From an uncultured Clostridia bacterium (GTDB taxonomy: Bacteria > Bacillota > Clostridia > Christensenellales > Borkfalkiaceae): 64,000 bases of DNA. The notes under the pieces were generated by a model. That model was given only the letters and a program-made list of their open reading frames with translations. It was not told the DNA's origin and did no database searches. Of this stretch, positions 1-9,630 are shown piece by piece; position 1 is the stretch's first letter; each line of letters starts with the position of its first letter. Position numbers and translations under genes: made by a program. The stretch covers positions 1-64,000 of the forward strand of contig CANOUP010000007.1 of the NCBI GenBank assembly GCA_947570625.1. The letters run 5' to 3'.

Positions 1-29
1 ACACAATATATTGTATTAAAGAGGCAAAA

Positions 30-1181
30 ATGAAGATTTGTGCGATAATTTGCGAGTTCAACCCCTTCCACAACGGACACAAATATCTTTTGGAAACAGC
101 TTTGAAACTTTCCGACTGCGACAGAGTACTTTGCATTATGAGCGGGAATTTCACCCAACGGGGCGAGATGTGCATTGCCGACAAATACACCCGCGCAAGG
201 CACGCCGTTTCGGGCGGGGCTGACTGCGTCATACAACTGCCCGCGCCGTTTGCAGTTGCGCCTGCCGAAATTTTCGCTTCGGGCGCAATAAAAATTCTAT
301 CCGCTATTCCTGACGTCCATACGCTTGCGTTCGGATGCGAGAGCGGAACCGCCGAACAGTTTATGAGCGACGCGCGCATGCTTATAGGCGAAAGCGTAAA
401 ATTCAAAAACGTTCTCGAAGAAAATCTCAGCTTGGGCGAAAGCTATATTAGAAGTTACTCCTCAGCCTGCACCGCCTGCGGAGGCAACGCCGAATTTACA
501 CGGAACCCAAACAATATTTTAGGACTGGAATACTGCAAAGCAATTTTGAAATATAATCCGCAGTTTAATATCCTGCCCGTTAAAAGGATAGGCTCGGGCT
601 ATAACGACGCAGAAATCGCGCAAAGTTTCTCTTCCGCAAGCGCGATAAGGAACAACTTAAAAAGCGAACTGCTTTCCTGCAACGTTCCCCCATACGTCTT
701 AAAAGACTTAAAAAGCGCGGCGTCCGCCGAAAATTTCGAACACTACGTTAAAAACTGTCTTTTTATGACTCCCGCCGAAAAACTAAAAGAAATTTACGGA
801 TGCGGGGAAGGGCTTGAAAACAAACTCAAAAGTCTTGAAAACCGTTCCGTGGGGGAAATTATTTCAATGGCTACTTCAAAAAGATACTCCTCTTCGAGAA
901 TACGGCGTATTCTCTGCGCAAACGCGCTCGGTTTAACAAGTTCCGATACCGAAAAATTTCTCGATAGCGGACTGTATATTAAACCGCTTGCCGTAAAAAA
1001 AGAACGCGCGGACGAAATGCTTTCCGCGCTTTCGAAGTCGGCTTTCCCGCTTGTTACCGGACTCGACGCCGCCAATCTTTCGGACGGCGCATTGCAATGC
1101 TTTCAAAAAGATTTGTACGAAATGAAGCTTTACAATCATATAAACATGCTTTCTGTAAAAGACTATATGACTTTGGTATAA
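30..1181 (+). CDS. tmcAL: tRNA(Met) cytidine acetate ligase (TmcAL, YlbM family)
   Basis: The 383-residue protein matches the TmcAL/YlbM (DUF795) family, which activates acetate with ATP and acetylates the wobble cytidine (C34) of elongator tRNA(Met). The N-terminal nucleotidyltransferase fold shows the HxGH motif (HNGH, residues 14-17) after CEFNPF, and the family motif SGNFTQRG at 38-45. The C-terminal half is the helical tRNA-binding part. The length is slightly below the roughly 400 residues usual in Firmicutes. The ATG at 30 is preceded by AGAGG at a good distance. A hairpin directly after the stop suggests that transcription ends here. Function rests on family knowledge; family assignment is firm. 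Confidence 0.95.
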   Translation: MKICAIICEFNPFHNGHKYLLETALKLSDCDRVLCIMSGNFTQRGEMCIADKYTRARHAVSGGADCVIQLPAPFAVAPAEIFASGAIKILSAIPDVHTLAFGCESGTAEQFMSDARMLIGESVKFKNVLEENLSLGESYIRSYSSACTACGGNAEFTRNPNNILGLEYCKAILKYNPQFNILPVKRIGSGYNDAEIAQSFSSASAIRNNLKSELLSCNVPPYVLKDLKSAASAENFEHYVKNCLFMTPAEKLKEIYGCGEGLENKLKSLENRSVGEIISMATSKRYSSSRIRRILCANALGLTSSDTEKFLDSGLYIKPLAVKKERADEMLSALSKSAFPLVTGLDAANLSDGALQCFQKDLYEMKLYNHINMLSVKDYMTLV

Positions 1182-1185
1182 GCAA

Positions 1186-1216
1186 AGGGGAGAACATCAA
1201 GTCCTCCCCTTTATTT
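1186..1216 (+). terminator. Intrinsic terminator after tmcAL
   Basis: An inverted repeat AAGGGGAG / CTCCCCTT around an 11-base loop is followed by TTATTT, five bases past the tmcAL stop codon. Confidence 0.8.
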
Positions 1217-1408
1217 AATTCATGCGATAATCGTACCAGCCGCGATAAAAACATTAACCAGATACAGCTTGCGAAAGAGCTTGACGTAGGCAAGTCCATA
1301 ATAAGTTTGTGGGAACAGAACAAGTGCGAGCCCACGCTTTCCAAACTTACGGCAATGTCGAAATTTTTCGGGGTGACGATTGATTACCTTGCGGGACTGG
1401 AAGACTGA
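1215..1408 (+). pseudogene. 5'-truncated XRE-family HTH regulator remnant
   Basis: One frame ending with TGA at 1406-1408 encodes most of an HTH_3/XRE domain: NINQIQLAKELDVGKS (helices 1-2), IISLWEQNKCEPTL (recognition region) and KFFGVTIDYLAGLED (closing helices). The first ten or so residues expected in this family are missing. No ATG, GTG or TTG with a ribosome-binding site is in frame after the tmcAL terminator; the only in-frame starts lie inside tmcAL in another frame. The reading begins exactly where the terminator hairpin ends. I infer a decayed gene cut at its 5' end. Use of a rare start codon, giving a small live regulator, is less likely but not excluded. Confidence 0.6.
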
Positions 1409-1410
1409 CA

Positions 1411-1442
1411 AGGCGCCTCAGCGGATTTACGCTGAGGCGCCT
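1411..1442. terminator. Strong hairpin between XRE remnant and rnpB
   Basis: A perfect 13-bp stem, AGGCGCCTCAGCG / CGCTGAGGCGCCT, has a 6-base loop. It lies between convergent units: the HTH remnant on plus and RNase P RNA on minus. Neither side has a long T-run, so this may be a weak bidirectional terminator. Confidence 0.6.
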
Positions 1443-1452
1443 ATATGGATTT

Positions 1453-1800
1453 GAGCTTAATCTGTAAGCCGAGTTCTGTCGTGTACGGCCATCTATCTAC
1501 GCTTACAGTCACCTGTAAGTTTTAGCGATATTAACGGATAAAGACGGACGGGCAACCCTGACATTTAAGTCAATCTTTATCCCAATCTTGCATCGGGTGG
1601 GGTTTAATTGGCTCCCGGCGTTACCGTCGGGACGGTGAGCTCTTACCTCGCCATTCCAACCTTACAAGCTTGCGCTTGCGGTATATTTCTGTTCACTTTC
1701 CTTGAAGTCGCCTTCTCCTGCCGTTAACAGGCACCCTTGCCCTGCGATGCTCGGACTTTCCTCACGCGGTTTTCACCGCCCGCGACCGTATAATTAACTC
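1453..1800 (-). ncRNA. rnpB: RNase P RNA (bacterial type)
   Basis: The minus strand carries the hallmark blocks of bacterial RNase P RNA in order. These are GGGCGGTGAAAACCGCGTG, then GAGGAAAGTCCGAGC (the universally conserved CR-I region), then GCGAGGTAAGAGCTCACC, then AACCCCACCCGA (the 3'-CCA-binding region) and finally ACAGAACTCGGCTTACAG. The two ends, GAGTTAAT and ATTAAGCTC, can pair as helix P1, and this set the limits given. The RNA is the catalytic part of the ribozyme that removes tRNA 5' leaders. End positions are good to a few bases. Confidence 0.97.
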
Positions 1801-1924
1801 AAATCAATAATATTTTAGCATATTTTACGTTTTTAAGAAACTATTTTTGCCGTAATATTATTGATTTTTTTTTATAATTATTTTAGAATGTATTCGTGAG
1901 AATTTTTCAATGAGGTTATTGTAG

Positions 1925-3343
1925 ATGAAGAAAACGAAGATTATATGCACTCTGGGACCTGCAAGCGATAACGAAACCGTCCTTGCAAACCTGATTGACG
2001 CGGGCATGAACGTTGCAAGACTCAATTTTTCGCACGGTACGCACGAAGAGCATGCAAAGAAAATTGCTATGATTAAAAAAGTCAGGGACGAAAAAAAAGT
2101 ACCTCTCCCCATTATGCTCGATACCAAGGGACCCGAGTTCAGGATAAAAACGTTTGCCAGCGGTAAAATCACTTTGAAAGAGGGCGCTCCCTTTATATTT
2201 ACCACCGAGGACATTGTGGGCGACAAGACGCGCGTTTCCGTTTCCTTCGAGGGAATTTGCGACCAAATGTTCCCCGGCGATAAAATTTTACTCAATAACG
2301 GACTTATCGTATTCGAAGTTGTCAAAGTCGAAAAACCCAACGTTTACTGCAAGACAATCATCGGCGGAGAAATTTCGAACAGAAAAAGCATGTTCTTCCC
2401 CGATAAACAGCTTGAAATGACCTATCTGTCGGAACAGGATAAAGCCGACCTGAAATTCGGCGTGGAACAGGGCGTGGATTTCGTTGCCTGCTCTTTTGTA
2501 TCCAAAGCGCAGGACATTATCGACGTGAGAAACTGGCTGAGAGAATGCGGTTCCGACGACGGCGAAATTGAAATTATAGCTAAAATAGAAAGCCGTACGG
2601 GCGTAAACAATCTTGACACAATAGTCGAAGTCTGCGACGGAATAATGGTTGCGCGCGGGGATTTAGGCGTAGAAGTGCCTTTCGAAGAACTGCCCAACAT
2701 ACAAAAGTCCATAATAAAAGCTTGCCGTGTACACGGCAAGCGCAGTATTACCGCAACGGAAATGCTGGAATCAATGATAAAACAGCCCCGCCCCACCCGT
2801 GCGGAAATTTCAGACGTTGCAAACGCGGTTTACGACGGCTCTTCCGCCATTATGCTTTCAGGCGAAACCGCCGCGGGCGCATATCCCGTTGAAGCGGTCA
2901 AAGCCATGGCTAAGATTGCAAGGCAAGCCGAAGCCAACACGAATTATATAGCATACATAAAGGAGAGCGATTACCATATCGAAAAACTTTCGGAAGCGCT
3001 TGCGCACTCCGCCTGCACGCTTGCGCAGGATATAGGCGCAAACGTCATTGTTGTATGCACGAGAACGGGCGGTACGGCAAAAACCGTATCGAGGTTCCGC
3101 CCGATGATTGACATAATAGGAATGACTACGGACGAGCGGGCTTACAGAAAATTGGCTTTAAGCTGGGGCGTAATACCCGTAATGAGCGAAGAGTTCTACT
3201 CGGTCGACGTACTCTTCCACTACGCAAAACGCGCCGCCATGCAGACGGGGTTGGTTAAAAAGGATGACAAAATCGTTCTTACAGGCGGTACCCCCAACGG
3301 AAAGAGCGGAAACAGCAATCTTATCAACGTCGAAACCGTTTAA
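1925..3343 (+). CDS. pyk: Pyruvate kinase
   Basis: This enzyme converts phosphoenolpyruvate and ADP to pyruvate and ATP in the last step of glycolysis, in the cytoplasm. The family start KKTKIICTLGPAS is present, followed by RLNFSHG (32-38), the catalytic lysine region IIAKIES (about 217-224), and MLSGETAAGAYPVEA (from about residue 310). The protein has 472 residues, so it is the short form without the extra C-terminal PEP-utiliser domain of Bacillus pyruvate kinase. GAGG lies nine bases before the ATG. A strong terminator follows, so it is probably transcribed alone. It supplies pyruvate for the formate-lyase encoded near 60 kb. Confidence 0.98.
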   Translation: MKKTKIICTLGPASDNETVLANLIDAGMNVARLNFSHGTHEEHAKKIAMIKKVRDEKKVPLPIMLDTKGPEFRIKTFASGKITLKEGAPFIFTTEDIVGDKTRVSVSFEGICDQMFPGDKILLNNGLIVFEVVKVEKPNVYCKTIIGGEISNRKSMFFPDKQLEMTYLSEQDKADLKFGVEQGVDFVACSFVSKAQDIIDVRNWLRECGSDDGEIEIIAKIESRTGVNNLDTIVEVCDGIMVARGDLGVEVPFEELPNIQKSIIKACRVHGKRSITATEMLESMIKQPRPTRAEISDVANAVYDGSSAIMLSGETAAGAYPVEAVKAMAKIARQAEANTNYIAYIKESDYHIEKLSEALAHSACTLAQDIGANVIVVCTRTGGTAKTVSRFRPMIDIIGMTTDERAYRKLALSWGVIPVMSEEFYSVDVLFHYAKRAAMQTGLVKKDDKIVLTGGTPNGKSGNSNLINVETV

Positions 3344-3352
3344 AGTATTACG

Positions 3353-3386
3353 GCGGAACAGCCCCTCGGCTGTTCCGCTTTTTTTA
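3353..3386 (+). terminator. Intrinsic terminator after pyk
   Basis: The stem GCGGAACAGCC / GGCTGTTCCGC has a 4-base loop and is followed by seven T residues. Confidence 0.93.
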
Positions 3387-3394
3387 TTAAAGCA

Positions 3395-3427
3395 GAAGCC
3401 CGCGCTTTATTCACAAGCGCGGGCTTC
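3395..3427 (-). terminator. Hairpin terminator facing the flavoprotein operon
   Basis: A perfect 13-bp stem, GAAGCCCGCGCTT / AAGCGCGGGCTTC, has a 7-base loop. It lies 87 bases past the stop of the minus-strand flavoprotein gene and next to the pyk terminator. The T-tract on the minus side is interrupted, so efficiency is uncertain. Confidence 0.6.
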
Positions 3428-3513
3428 ACAGAGAGAATATGAAAAAAAGTTTTGGGTGTTCCTGTCTTTTACACCCGTATTATATCAGCCGAATGTGTAT
3501 AAGTTATGATAAT

Positions 3514-5049
3514 TTAATGATTTTTATGCTCTCGGAAAATATTTTCGGCAACTTTCAAGCCGTCGGACGCAGAACTCGTTATACCGCCCGAATATCCGCT
3601 CCCCTCCCCGCAGGGATAAATTCCCTTGACAGAAACGCTTTCGCAATTTTCATCGCGCACTATTCTGACGGGCGAGGAAAAACGCGTTTCTACCCCCGTC
3701 AACACCGCGTCGGGGCAGGCAAATCCTTTCAGTCTTCTATCCATATCCGGAATAGCCGTTTTAAGCGCGTTCACGGCAACGTCGGGCAAAACACCGCCGA
3801 GGGGTGCAAACGACGTTCCCGCAGAATAAGTCGGCAGTACTTCGCCGAATTTATCCGAAACCCTGTCCGAAACAAAATCTTTATACAGCTGAACGGGCGC
3901 GCCGTAATTCTTACCACCGTAACTGAACGCACGGCGCTCCAATTCGCGCTGGAACCGCATGCCCGCAAACAAATCGTCCCCGCCGAAATCTTCGTACTTC
4001 ATCTGCACCATCAGCGCGGAATTGGAATTTTGTCCGTCGCGCGCGTAACGGCTCATACCGTTTGTAACCACCCCGCCTTCCTCGCTTGAAGAAGGGATAA
4101 CCACCCCGCCCGGACACATACAGAAAGTGAAAACCGTTCTCTCGCCGGCGCGGGATATGAGCTTGTAATCGGCGGTCGGCAGATTGACATACTGCCCTCC
4201 GTACTGCGCGAAACTTATTCTGTCGGAAAGGTGCTCTATCCTTACGCCGACGGAAAATTCCCTCGGTTGCATTTCAAGCCGTCCCGCCAGCATTTCAAAC
4301 GTATCCCTTGCCGAATGGCCGAGCGCCAAAACAGCACAGTCAACGTTAAGCCCGCTCTCTTCGCCCGTTATCACGTTGCGCACCTTTATGCTTTTAAGCC
4401 TGTCCGCGGCGCAGTCAAAACCCGTGAACAGCGTATTGAACATATATTTTCCGCCGTTTGCAACAATGTAGGCGCGAATATTTTTAAGGACGTCGTATAA
4501 AACGTCGCTTCCTATATGCGGTTTGTTTAAGTAAACTATTTCTTCGGGCGCGCCGAACTTTTTAAACATATTTAAAACGTCGCGGTTGAATCCGCCGTGC
4601 GTCTGCGTATTGAGTTTGCCGTCGGAAAAAGTTCCCGCCCCGCCTTCGCCGAACTGAACGTTCGAATTACAGTCAAGCACGCGTTTTGTAAAGAACTTAT
4701 GCGTGTCCGCCGTCCGTTCTTCCACCGCTTTACCGCGCTCGATTATCACGGGCGCAAACCCGTGGTCGATAAGGCGCAAAGCGCAAAAAAGCCCCGCGGG
4801 TCCAGCACCGATAACGGCGACCGCAGGAGGATTGTTTATTTTTTCAAACTTGGGTTCGGCAGGGAAAGCTTTGTCCGAAACCGCAACCGAATATATCCAT
4901 ACGATATTGTTTTTATCGCGCGCGTCGAGCGATTTTTTCAATATGCGGAAGCCACTGACTTTTCGCCCGAACTTTTTGCATACCGTTTCATACAGCTTGC
5001 TTTCGCTTTCCGCAACGCTTAACTTTATATTGTCGAATTGTTTTATCAT
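3514..5049 (-). CDS. FAD-dependent oxidoreductase (COG2509 family)
   Basis: The 511-residue protein has an N-terminal extension of about 75 residues and then a dinucleotide-binding fold with VIGAGPAGLFCA at 79-90. Further family landmarks are NVQFGEGGAGTFSDGKL (substrate-domain entry) and a C-terminal FAD contact in the stretch YPCGEGSGYSGGI. This arrangement is that of the COG2509 uncharacterised FAD-dependent dehydrogenases found in many Firmicutes. The substrate is not known. The start overlaps the stop of the upstream flavoprotein gene by four bases (ATGA), so the two are translationally coupled. It closes a three-gene unit with the ferritin-like protein and the BaiN-type flavoprotein, which hints at a redox or iron role without proving it. 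Confidence 0.88.
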   Translation of the reverse strand: MIKQFDNIKLSVAESESKLYETVCKKFGRKVSGFRILKKSLDARDKNNIVWIYSVAVSDKAFPAEPKFEKINNPPAVAVIGAGPAGLFCALRLIDHGFAPVIIERGKAVEERTADTHKFFTKRVLDCNSNVQFGEGGAGTFSDGKLNTQTHGGFNRDVLNMFKKFGAPEEIVYLNKPHIGSDVLYDVLKNIRAYIVANGGKYMFNTLFTGFDCAADRLKSIKVRNVITGEESGLNVDCAVLALGHSARDTFEMLAGRLEMQPREFSVGVRIEHLSDRISFAQYGGQYVNLPTADYKLISRAGERTVFTFCMCPGGVVIPSSSEEGGVVTNGMSRYARDGQNSNSALMVQMKYEDFGGDDLFAGMRFQRELERRAFSYGGKNYGAPVQLYKDFVSDRVSDKFGEVLPTYSAGTSFAPLGGVLPDVAVNALKTAIPDMDRRLKGFACPDAVLTGVETRFSSPVRIVRDENCESVSVKGIYPCGEGSGYSGGITSSASDGLKVAENIFREHKNH

Positions 5050-6197
5050 ATTTTTTCAATAATTTTGTCGGCAGTATACATACCGCTGGTGAACGCCCAT
5101 TGCAGGTTGTAACCGCCGCAGTCGCCGTCGACGTCGAGCGCTTCTCCCGCGAAAAACAGGTTATCCGCGTACTTGCTTTCAAGGTTGCCGTTTATCCCTC
5201 TCACGTCTATGCCTCCGCGGGTTACCTGCGCATAGTCGAAACCGAGCGTTCCCTCTACTTGAAGCGTGAAATTTTTTAGCGTGCCGATTATTGCGTCCTC
5301 CGTTTGCGCGCGTGCTATTACCGCCGCGCCAAGACGGTTATGAAGAGAGCCCGAAAGCAAATCGCCGACGGCACAGCCCGCGCTCTTCCGCCTTTCAAAA
5401 TTCTGCGCGATTTCAGACGCACAGACATCCGGCAGAAATTCAAGCGAAATTACCGTTCCTTCCTTATCGGTTATATACGGCGAAATCGCGAATACCGCGT
5501 TTCCCGAAACTCCGTATTCTGTGAATATTACGTCGCCCCGCACGGTCTTTACAGCCTTTCCGTCGACAATAGCCGACGCATTGCAATCTGCGCGTATGCC
5601 CTTCAACGCCTTTATGTATTTCGTCTGCGTTTTGACCTGCACGAGCGAGGGATACAGTTTAGTGGTTTTATGACCGAAAGGCTCGACGAGCGCATACGCC
5701 GAACCGTCCGTCTTAAACTGCTTCTGCGCCTTACCGCCCGCGCAGAATACGACAAAGCGCGCGCCTACCGTTCTGCCGTCTGACAGCGTGAGCTTGAACC
5801 CGCGTTCCAGACGCGTAACTTTGGTCGACAGAATTACGTCGGCCTTGCCGTTTATTTTTCGAATAAGGCAGTCGCAAAGCGAGGAAGCCTGTCTACCTGC
5901 CGGATAAATCCTGCCTTTTTCGTCCGCCGTAAGAATACAGTCGAAAAGGCGCGCGCAGGCTTGCGGGTCGGAACAGGCTATACGTTCCGCCAGCTTAGCC
6001 CCGCCCCCGAAATAGTGCGAGGGCGACAGATCGGCATTTGAAATATTGCCCTGTCCGTTACCCGCGGACGCAAGCTTTTTGCCAAGGCGGTCGCCCGCCT
6101 CGATAATTACCGTTTTCAGTTGACTTTTTTCCGTAAGACGGACTGCGCAGGCAAGACCGGAAGCCCCTCCGCCTATTACGGCGACATCGTATTTCAT
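5046..6197 (-). CDS. BaiN/RdsA (YhiN, HI0933-like) flavoprotein
   Basis: The 383-residue protein begins MKYDVAVIGGGASGLACA, with the FAD-binding GGGASG at 9-14. It carries the HI0933 family signature GKKLASAGNGQGNISN just after. The C-terminal VTRGGIDVRGIN and FFAGEALDVDGDCGGYNLQ blocks are typical of this family. Members are annotated NAD(P)/FAD-dependent oxidoreductases; in gut clostridia a relative (BaiN) takes part in bile-acid dehydroxylation, but most members have no known substrate and genomic context here gives no bile-acid link. The stop overlaps the start of the next flavoprotein gene by four bases. The start lies 18 bases after the ferritin-like gene. Confidence 0.92.
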   Translation of the reverse strand: MKYDVAVIGGGASGLACAVRLTEKSQLKTVIIEAGDRLGKKLASAGNGQGNISNADLSPSHYFGGGAKLAERIACSDPQACARLFDCILTADEKGRIYPAGRQASSLCDCLIRKINGKADVILSTKVTRLERGFKLTLSDGRTVGARFVVFCAGGKAQKQFKTDGSAYALVEPFGHKTTKLYPSLVQVKTQTKYIKALKGIRADCNASAIVDGKAVKTVRGDVIFTEYGVSGNAVFAISPYITDKEGTVISLEFLPDVCASEIAQNFERRKSAGCAVGDLLSGSLHNRLGAAVIARAQTEDAIIGTLKNFTLQVEGTLGFDYAQVTRGGIDVRGINGNLESKYADNLFFAGEALDVDGDCGGYNLQWAFTSGMYTADKIIEKI

Positions 6198-6215
6198 ACG
6201 AATATTGTATTACAA

Positions 6216-6731
6216 TCAACCGCAGGTGTCAAGTGCGTGTAAAATCTCTTTCAGTTTGGCAAGATGTAATTTTTCGTCTGCGAGAATACGCGATATGATT
6301 TTTTTTATCTGCTCGTTTTTAAGACGGGCCAGCATTTTCGTATACAGCGCGATTGCGCGCTGTTCGCCGATTATATCGTCCTCTATCATATTGACCAGGT
6401 TGCGCGAATATGTGACGTATTTAGCCGAATAAAAATTGAATGCCGTGGGCGGGTTCTGGCAGTAAATCGGCGGAGCACCGAGCGCGGTTATGGTTTTGCC
6501 CAAAAGTTCGAGGTGAAGCATTTCCGCGATTGCTATGCTTTCAAGGGCGTTTGCATATTCCGCATAACCTTGTTTGTCAAAATTGAAAAAATGGTAAAAA
6601 TACTGTAAAATTGCATTAAGCTCGCCCGTGGACGAAGCGTATGCAGGCGAAATTACTGCCAGGCTGAAACAGTCGGGACATATCCCTTCGGTAGTAGGAA
6701 ACTCTTCTTTCAATGTCAAAGGTTCGGGCAT
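6216..6731 (-). CDS. Ferritin-like di-iron protein
   Basis: The 171-residue protein is a four-helix ferritin-like domain. Candidate metal ligands occur in the usual order and spacing: E37 in helix 1, E70 and H73 (ExxH) in helix 2, E123 in helix 3, and E153 and H156 (ExxH) in helix 4. This is the pattern of rubrerythrin and bacterioferritin relatives, without a C-terminal rubredoxin domain. Likely roles are iron handling or peroxide defence in an anaerobe; the exact subfamily cannot be fixed by eye. A good ribosome-binding site (AGAGGAG) precedes the ATG. It heads a unit with two flavoproteins that could supply electrons. Confidence 0.8.
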   Translation of the reverse strand: MPEPLTLKEEFPTTEGICPDCFSLAVISPAYASSTGELNAILQYFYHFFNFDKQGYAEYANALESIAIAEMLHLELLGKTITALGAPPIYCQNPPTAFNFYSAKYVTYSRNLVNMIEDDIIGEQRAIALYTKMLARLKNEQIKKIISRILADEKLHLAKLKEILHALDTCG

Positions 6732-6760
6732 AAATCACACTCCTCTTACCATAGTACGCG

Positions 6761-6794
6761 AAAAATCCCGCGCACGTTAACCGTGCGCGGGATT
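6761..6794 (-). terminator. Intrinsic terminator after uvrBA
   Basis: The stem AATCCCGCGCACG / CGTGCGCGGGATT has a 5-base loop. On the minus strand it runs into TTTTT, 20 bases past the uvrA stop. Confidence 0.88.
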
Positions 6795-6813
6795 ACTTTT
6801 TCATTTTTTTACG

Positions 6814-9630
6814 TTATTCCAATACGCTTTTCAGGAACATACCCGTATAACTTTTTTCGCATTTGCAGACTTCTTCGGGAGTGCCCGCCGTAACAACCGT
6901 TCCGCCCTTGTCCCCGCCTTCGGGTCCCAAATCGATGAGCCAGTCCGCCGTCTTTATGACGTCGAGGTTGTGTTCGATAACGAGAACGGTGTTGCCTCCG
7001 CTTCTCAGCCTGGAAAGAATTTTAACGAGCTTGTCGACGTCGTAGCTGTGCAGTCCCGTTGTGGGCTCGTCGAGAATATAGAAGGTTTTGCCCGTACTGC
7101 GCTTAGACAGCTCGGTCGCAAGTTTTACACGCTGGGCTTCACCGCCCGAAAGAGTCGTGGCGCTCTGCCCCAGTTTTATATAGCCGAGCCCGACATCGCA
7201 AAGCGTAGCGAGCTTGTTGTGTATCGACGAAACGGGTTTGAAAAACTCCGCGGCTTCCTCGACCGTCATTTCGAGCACGTCGGATATGCTTTTGCCCTTG
7301 TACTTAACTTCGAGCGTTTCCCTGTTGTATCTTTTGCCCCCGCACACCTCGCACGGCACGTAAATGTCGGGAAGGAAATGCATTGCTATCTGTATTATTC
7401 CGTCGCCCTGACAGTGTTCGCATCTTCCGCCCGCGACGTTGAACGAAAACCTTCCGCTCTTGTATCCCCTTTCCTTCGCGTCGGGAGTAGCCGCGAAAAG
7501 GTCGCGTATCATTGTGAACACGCCCGTATAGGTCGCGGGATTGCTCCTCGGCGTTCTGCCTATGGGTTGCTGGTCGATGGCGATAACTTTATCGAAGTAT
7601 TCAAGCCCTTCGAAGCTTTCGGCATTGCCCGTAAGCTGGCGCGCTCCGTTGAGATTGTTTGCGAGATACGGATAAATTATTTCGTTGACAAGGCTGGATT
7701 TTCCGCTTCCCGATACCCCCGTAACCGCAGTCAGAAGCCCGACGGGAATCTGTACGGACACGTTTTTAAGGTTGTTCTGCTTACAGCCGTTGACTTTCAG
7801 GTATCTGCCGTCGGGCGCAACGCGCTGTTCGGGGACTTCGATACGGCGCCTGCCCGAGAGGTAATCGCCCGTAATCGAACGCGGTTCGTTCATAATATCT
7901 TGTATTTTACCGCAGGCGACCACTTCACCGCCGTGAACGCCCGCACGGGGTCCGATGTCGACGATATAGTCCGCCGCTCGCATTGTATCCTCGTCGTGTT
8001 CGACGACTATGAGCGTATTGCCCAAATCTCTTAAACCGAGCAGGGAATTTAAAAGCTTCTGATTGTCGCGCTGGTGAAGACCTATGCTCGGCTCGTCCAG
8101 AATATACAATACGCCAGTAAGCGCGCTTCCTATCTGCGTAGCAAGCCTTATACGCTGACTTTCCCCGCCCGAAAGCGTTGAAGCGCTTCTCGAAAGCGTA
8201 AGATAGCCCAAGCCTACGTTAGTAAGAAAGCTTATACGGTTGTTTATTTCTTTGATTATTCCGTCGGCAATGAGATGCTCGGTCTTGCCGAAAAAGCCGA
8301 AGTCCGTAAAGGAAGCCAAATCCTCCACGGAAAGGTCGCAGACTTCCATAATATTTTTTCCGCCGACCGTGACCGCGAGCGCTTCCTTTTTGAGCCTCCT
8401 GCCCTTGCACACAGGGCATTCCGTCGTGCGCATGTAGCGCTCTATATCCCACTTTACGCCTTCCGACGAAGTCTGTGAATACCTGCGCTGTAAGTTTGTC
8501 ACGAACCCTTCCCACGCCGTCTTGTAACTGCCCGAAAAACGGTATGCGTTATATTCGAGGTCGATTTTCTCGCCGTCGTTGCCGTACATCAGCATTTTGT
8601 AAATTTCGCAGGGAAGCTCTTTCACGGGCACGTCGAGAGAGAAATTGTACACCTTAGACAGCGCACTGAGATACATCTGCGTCATGGACGAAGAGTCGAG
8701 ATTCCAACCGCTTATTTTTATTGCGCCGTCGCGCAAAGATTTGGATTTGTCGGGACAGATAAGCTCGGGGTCGACCACCTGTTTGAAGCCCAGACCCGAA
8801 CATTCGGGACACGCACCCCAGGGGGTGTTGAACGAAAACAGGCGGGGCTCGATTTCTTCGATGGATATTCCGCAGTCGGGACAGGCGTAGTTTGACGAAA
8901 AGAGCTGTTCGGTTTCCCCGCCGTCTATTACGACCAAACCGTCGGCGAGTTTGAGCGCGTTTTCAAGACTGTCCGTCAGCCTTTTCAACACTCCGTCTTT
9001 TATGACAAGTCTGTCTATTATTACCGAAATGTTGTGACGTATGTTCTTTTCAAGACGGATATCTTCCTGTAAATCGTAAGTTATACCGTCGATTTTTATT
9101 CTGCCGTAACCGCTTTTTTTATAGCCTTGAAGCTCCTTGACGAACTCGCCTTTCTTACCGCGGATCACGGGGGCTTCGACCATAATTTTACTGCCTTCGG
9201 GCATAAGCATTACCCTGTCGGCGATTTCGTCCACCGACTGACGGCGGATTTCCCTACCGCATTTGGGGCAATGCGGTATTCCGACGCGAGCGAAAAGCAG
9301 TCTGAAATAATCGTATATTTCAGTTACGGTTCCTACGGTGGAGCGCGGGTTGTGCGACGTGGTTTTCTGGTCTATCGAAATTGCGGGCGAAAGCCCGTCG
9401 ATAAGCTCGACGTCGGGTTTGTCCATCTGACCCAGAAACTGGCGGGCGTACGACGACAGGCTTTCGATATACCGCCTTTGCCCCTCGGCAAAAATCGTAT
9501 CGAAAGCGAGCGTGGATTTACCGCTTCCCGAAAGTCCCGTAAACACGGTTAGCGTGTTGCGCGGGATATGCACGTCTATGTTTTTTAAGTTGTTTTCCTT
9601 TGCGCCTTTAACGTAAATTTCTTCTTTCAT
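6814..9630 (-). CDS. uvrA: Excinuclease ABC subunit A
   Basis: UvrA dimer scans DNA for bulky lesions and loads UvrB in nucleotide excision repair. The 938-residue protein has two ABC ATPase modules: Walker [10 protein letters not shown] near residue 31 and GVSGSGKSS in the second half, with signatures [12 protein letters not shown] and [12 protein letters not shown]. Zinc-binding cysteine pairs are visible (CPKCG, CPDCG...CPECSG, and CEHCQG...CEVCGG). Length is standard. The start overlaps the uvrB stop by four bases (ATGA), so it is co-transcribed and coupled to uvrB and shares the SOS-type promoter near 11.66 kb. A terminator closes the operon. Confidence 0.99.
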   Translation of the reverse strand: MKEEIYVKGAKENNLKNIDVHIPRNTLTVFTGLSGSGKSTLAFDTIFAEGQRRYIESLSSYARQFLGQMDKPDVELIDGLSPAISIDQKTTSHNPRSTVGTVTEIYDYFRLLFARVGIPHCPKCGREIRRQSVDEIADRVMLMPEGSKIMVEAPVIRGKKGEFVKELQGYKKSGYGRIKIDGITYDLQEDIRLEKNIRHNISVIIDRLVIKDGVLKRLTDSLENALKLADGLVVIDGGETEQLFSSNYACPDCGISIEEIEPRLFSFNTPWGACPECSGLGFKQVVDPELICPDKSKSLRDGAIKISGWNLDSSSMTQMYLSALSKVYNFSLDVPVKELPCEIYKMLMYGNDGEKIDLEYNAYRFSGSYKTAWEGFVTNLQRRYSQTSSEGVKWDIERYMRTTECPVCKGRRLKKEALAVTVGGKNIMEVCDLSVEDLASFTDFGFFGKTEHLIADGIIKEINNRISFLTNVGLGYLTLSRSASTLSGGESQRIRLATQIGSALTGVLYILDEPSIGLHQRDNQKLLNSLLGLRDLGNTLIVVEHDEDTMRAADYIVDIGPRAGVHGGEVVACGKIQDIMNEPRSITGDYLSGRRRIEVPEQRVAPDGRYLKVNGCKQNNLKNVSVQIPVGLLTAVTGVSGSGKSSLVNEIIYPYLANNLNGARQLTGNAESFEGLEYFDKVIAIDQQPIGRTPRSNPATYTGVFTMIRDLFAATPDAKERGYKSGRFSFNVAGGRCEHCQGDGIIQIAMHFLPDIYVPCEVCGGKRYNRETLEVKYKGKSISDVLEMTVEEAAEFFKPVSSIHNKLATLCDVGLGYIKLGQSATTLSGGEAQRVKLATELSKRSTGKTFYILDEPTTGLHSYDVDKLVKILSRLRSGGNTVLVIEHNLDVIKTADWLIDLGPEGGDKGGTVVTAGTPEEVCKCEKSYTGMFLKSVLE

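Noticed and set aside
3..14. ACAATATATTGT palindrome before tmcAL as an operator
   Set aside because: It lies at the window edge in A/T-rich DNA with no matching copy near a promoter; too little sequence to judge.
6970..8034. A 354-codon plus-strand open frame opposite uvrA
   Set aside because: It is the antisense of uvrA, a certain gene, and has no ribosome-binding site or recognisable domain.
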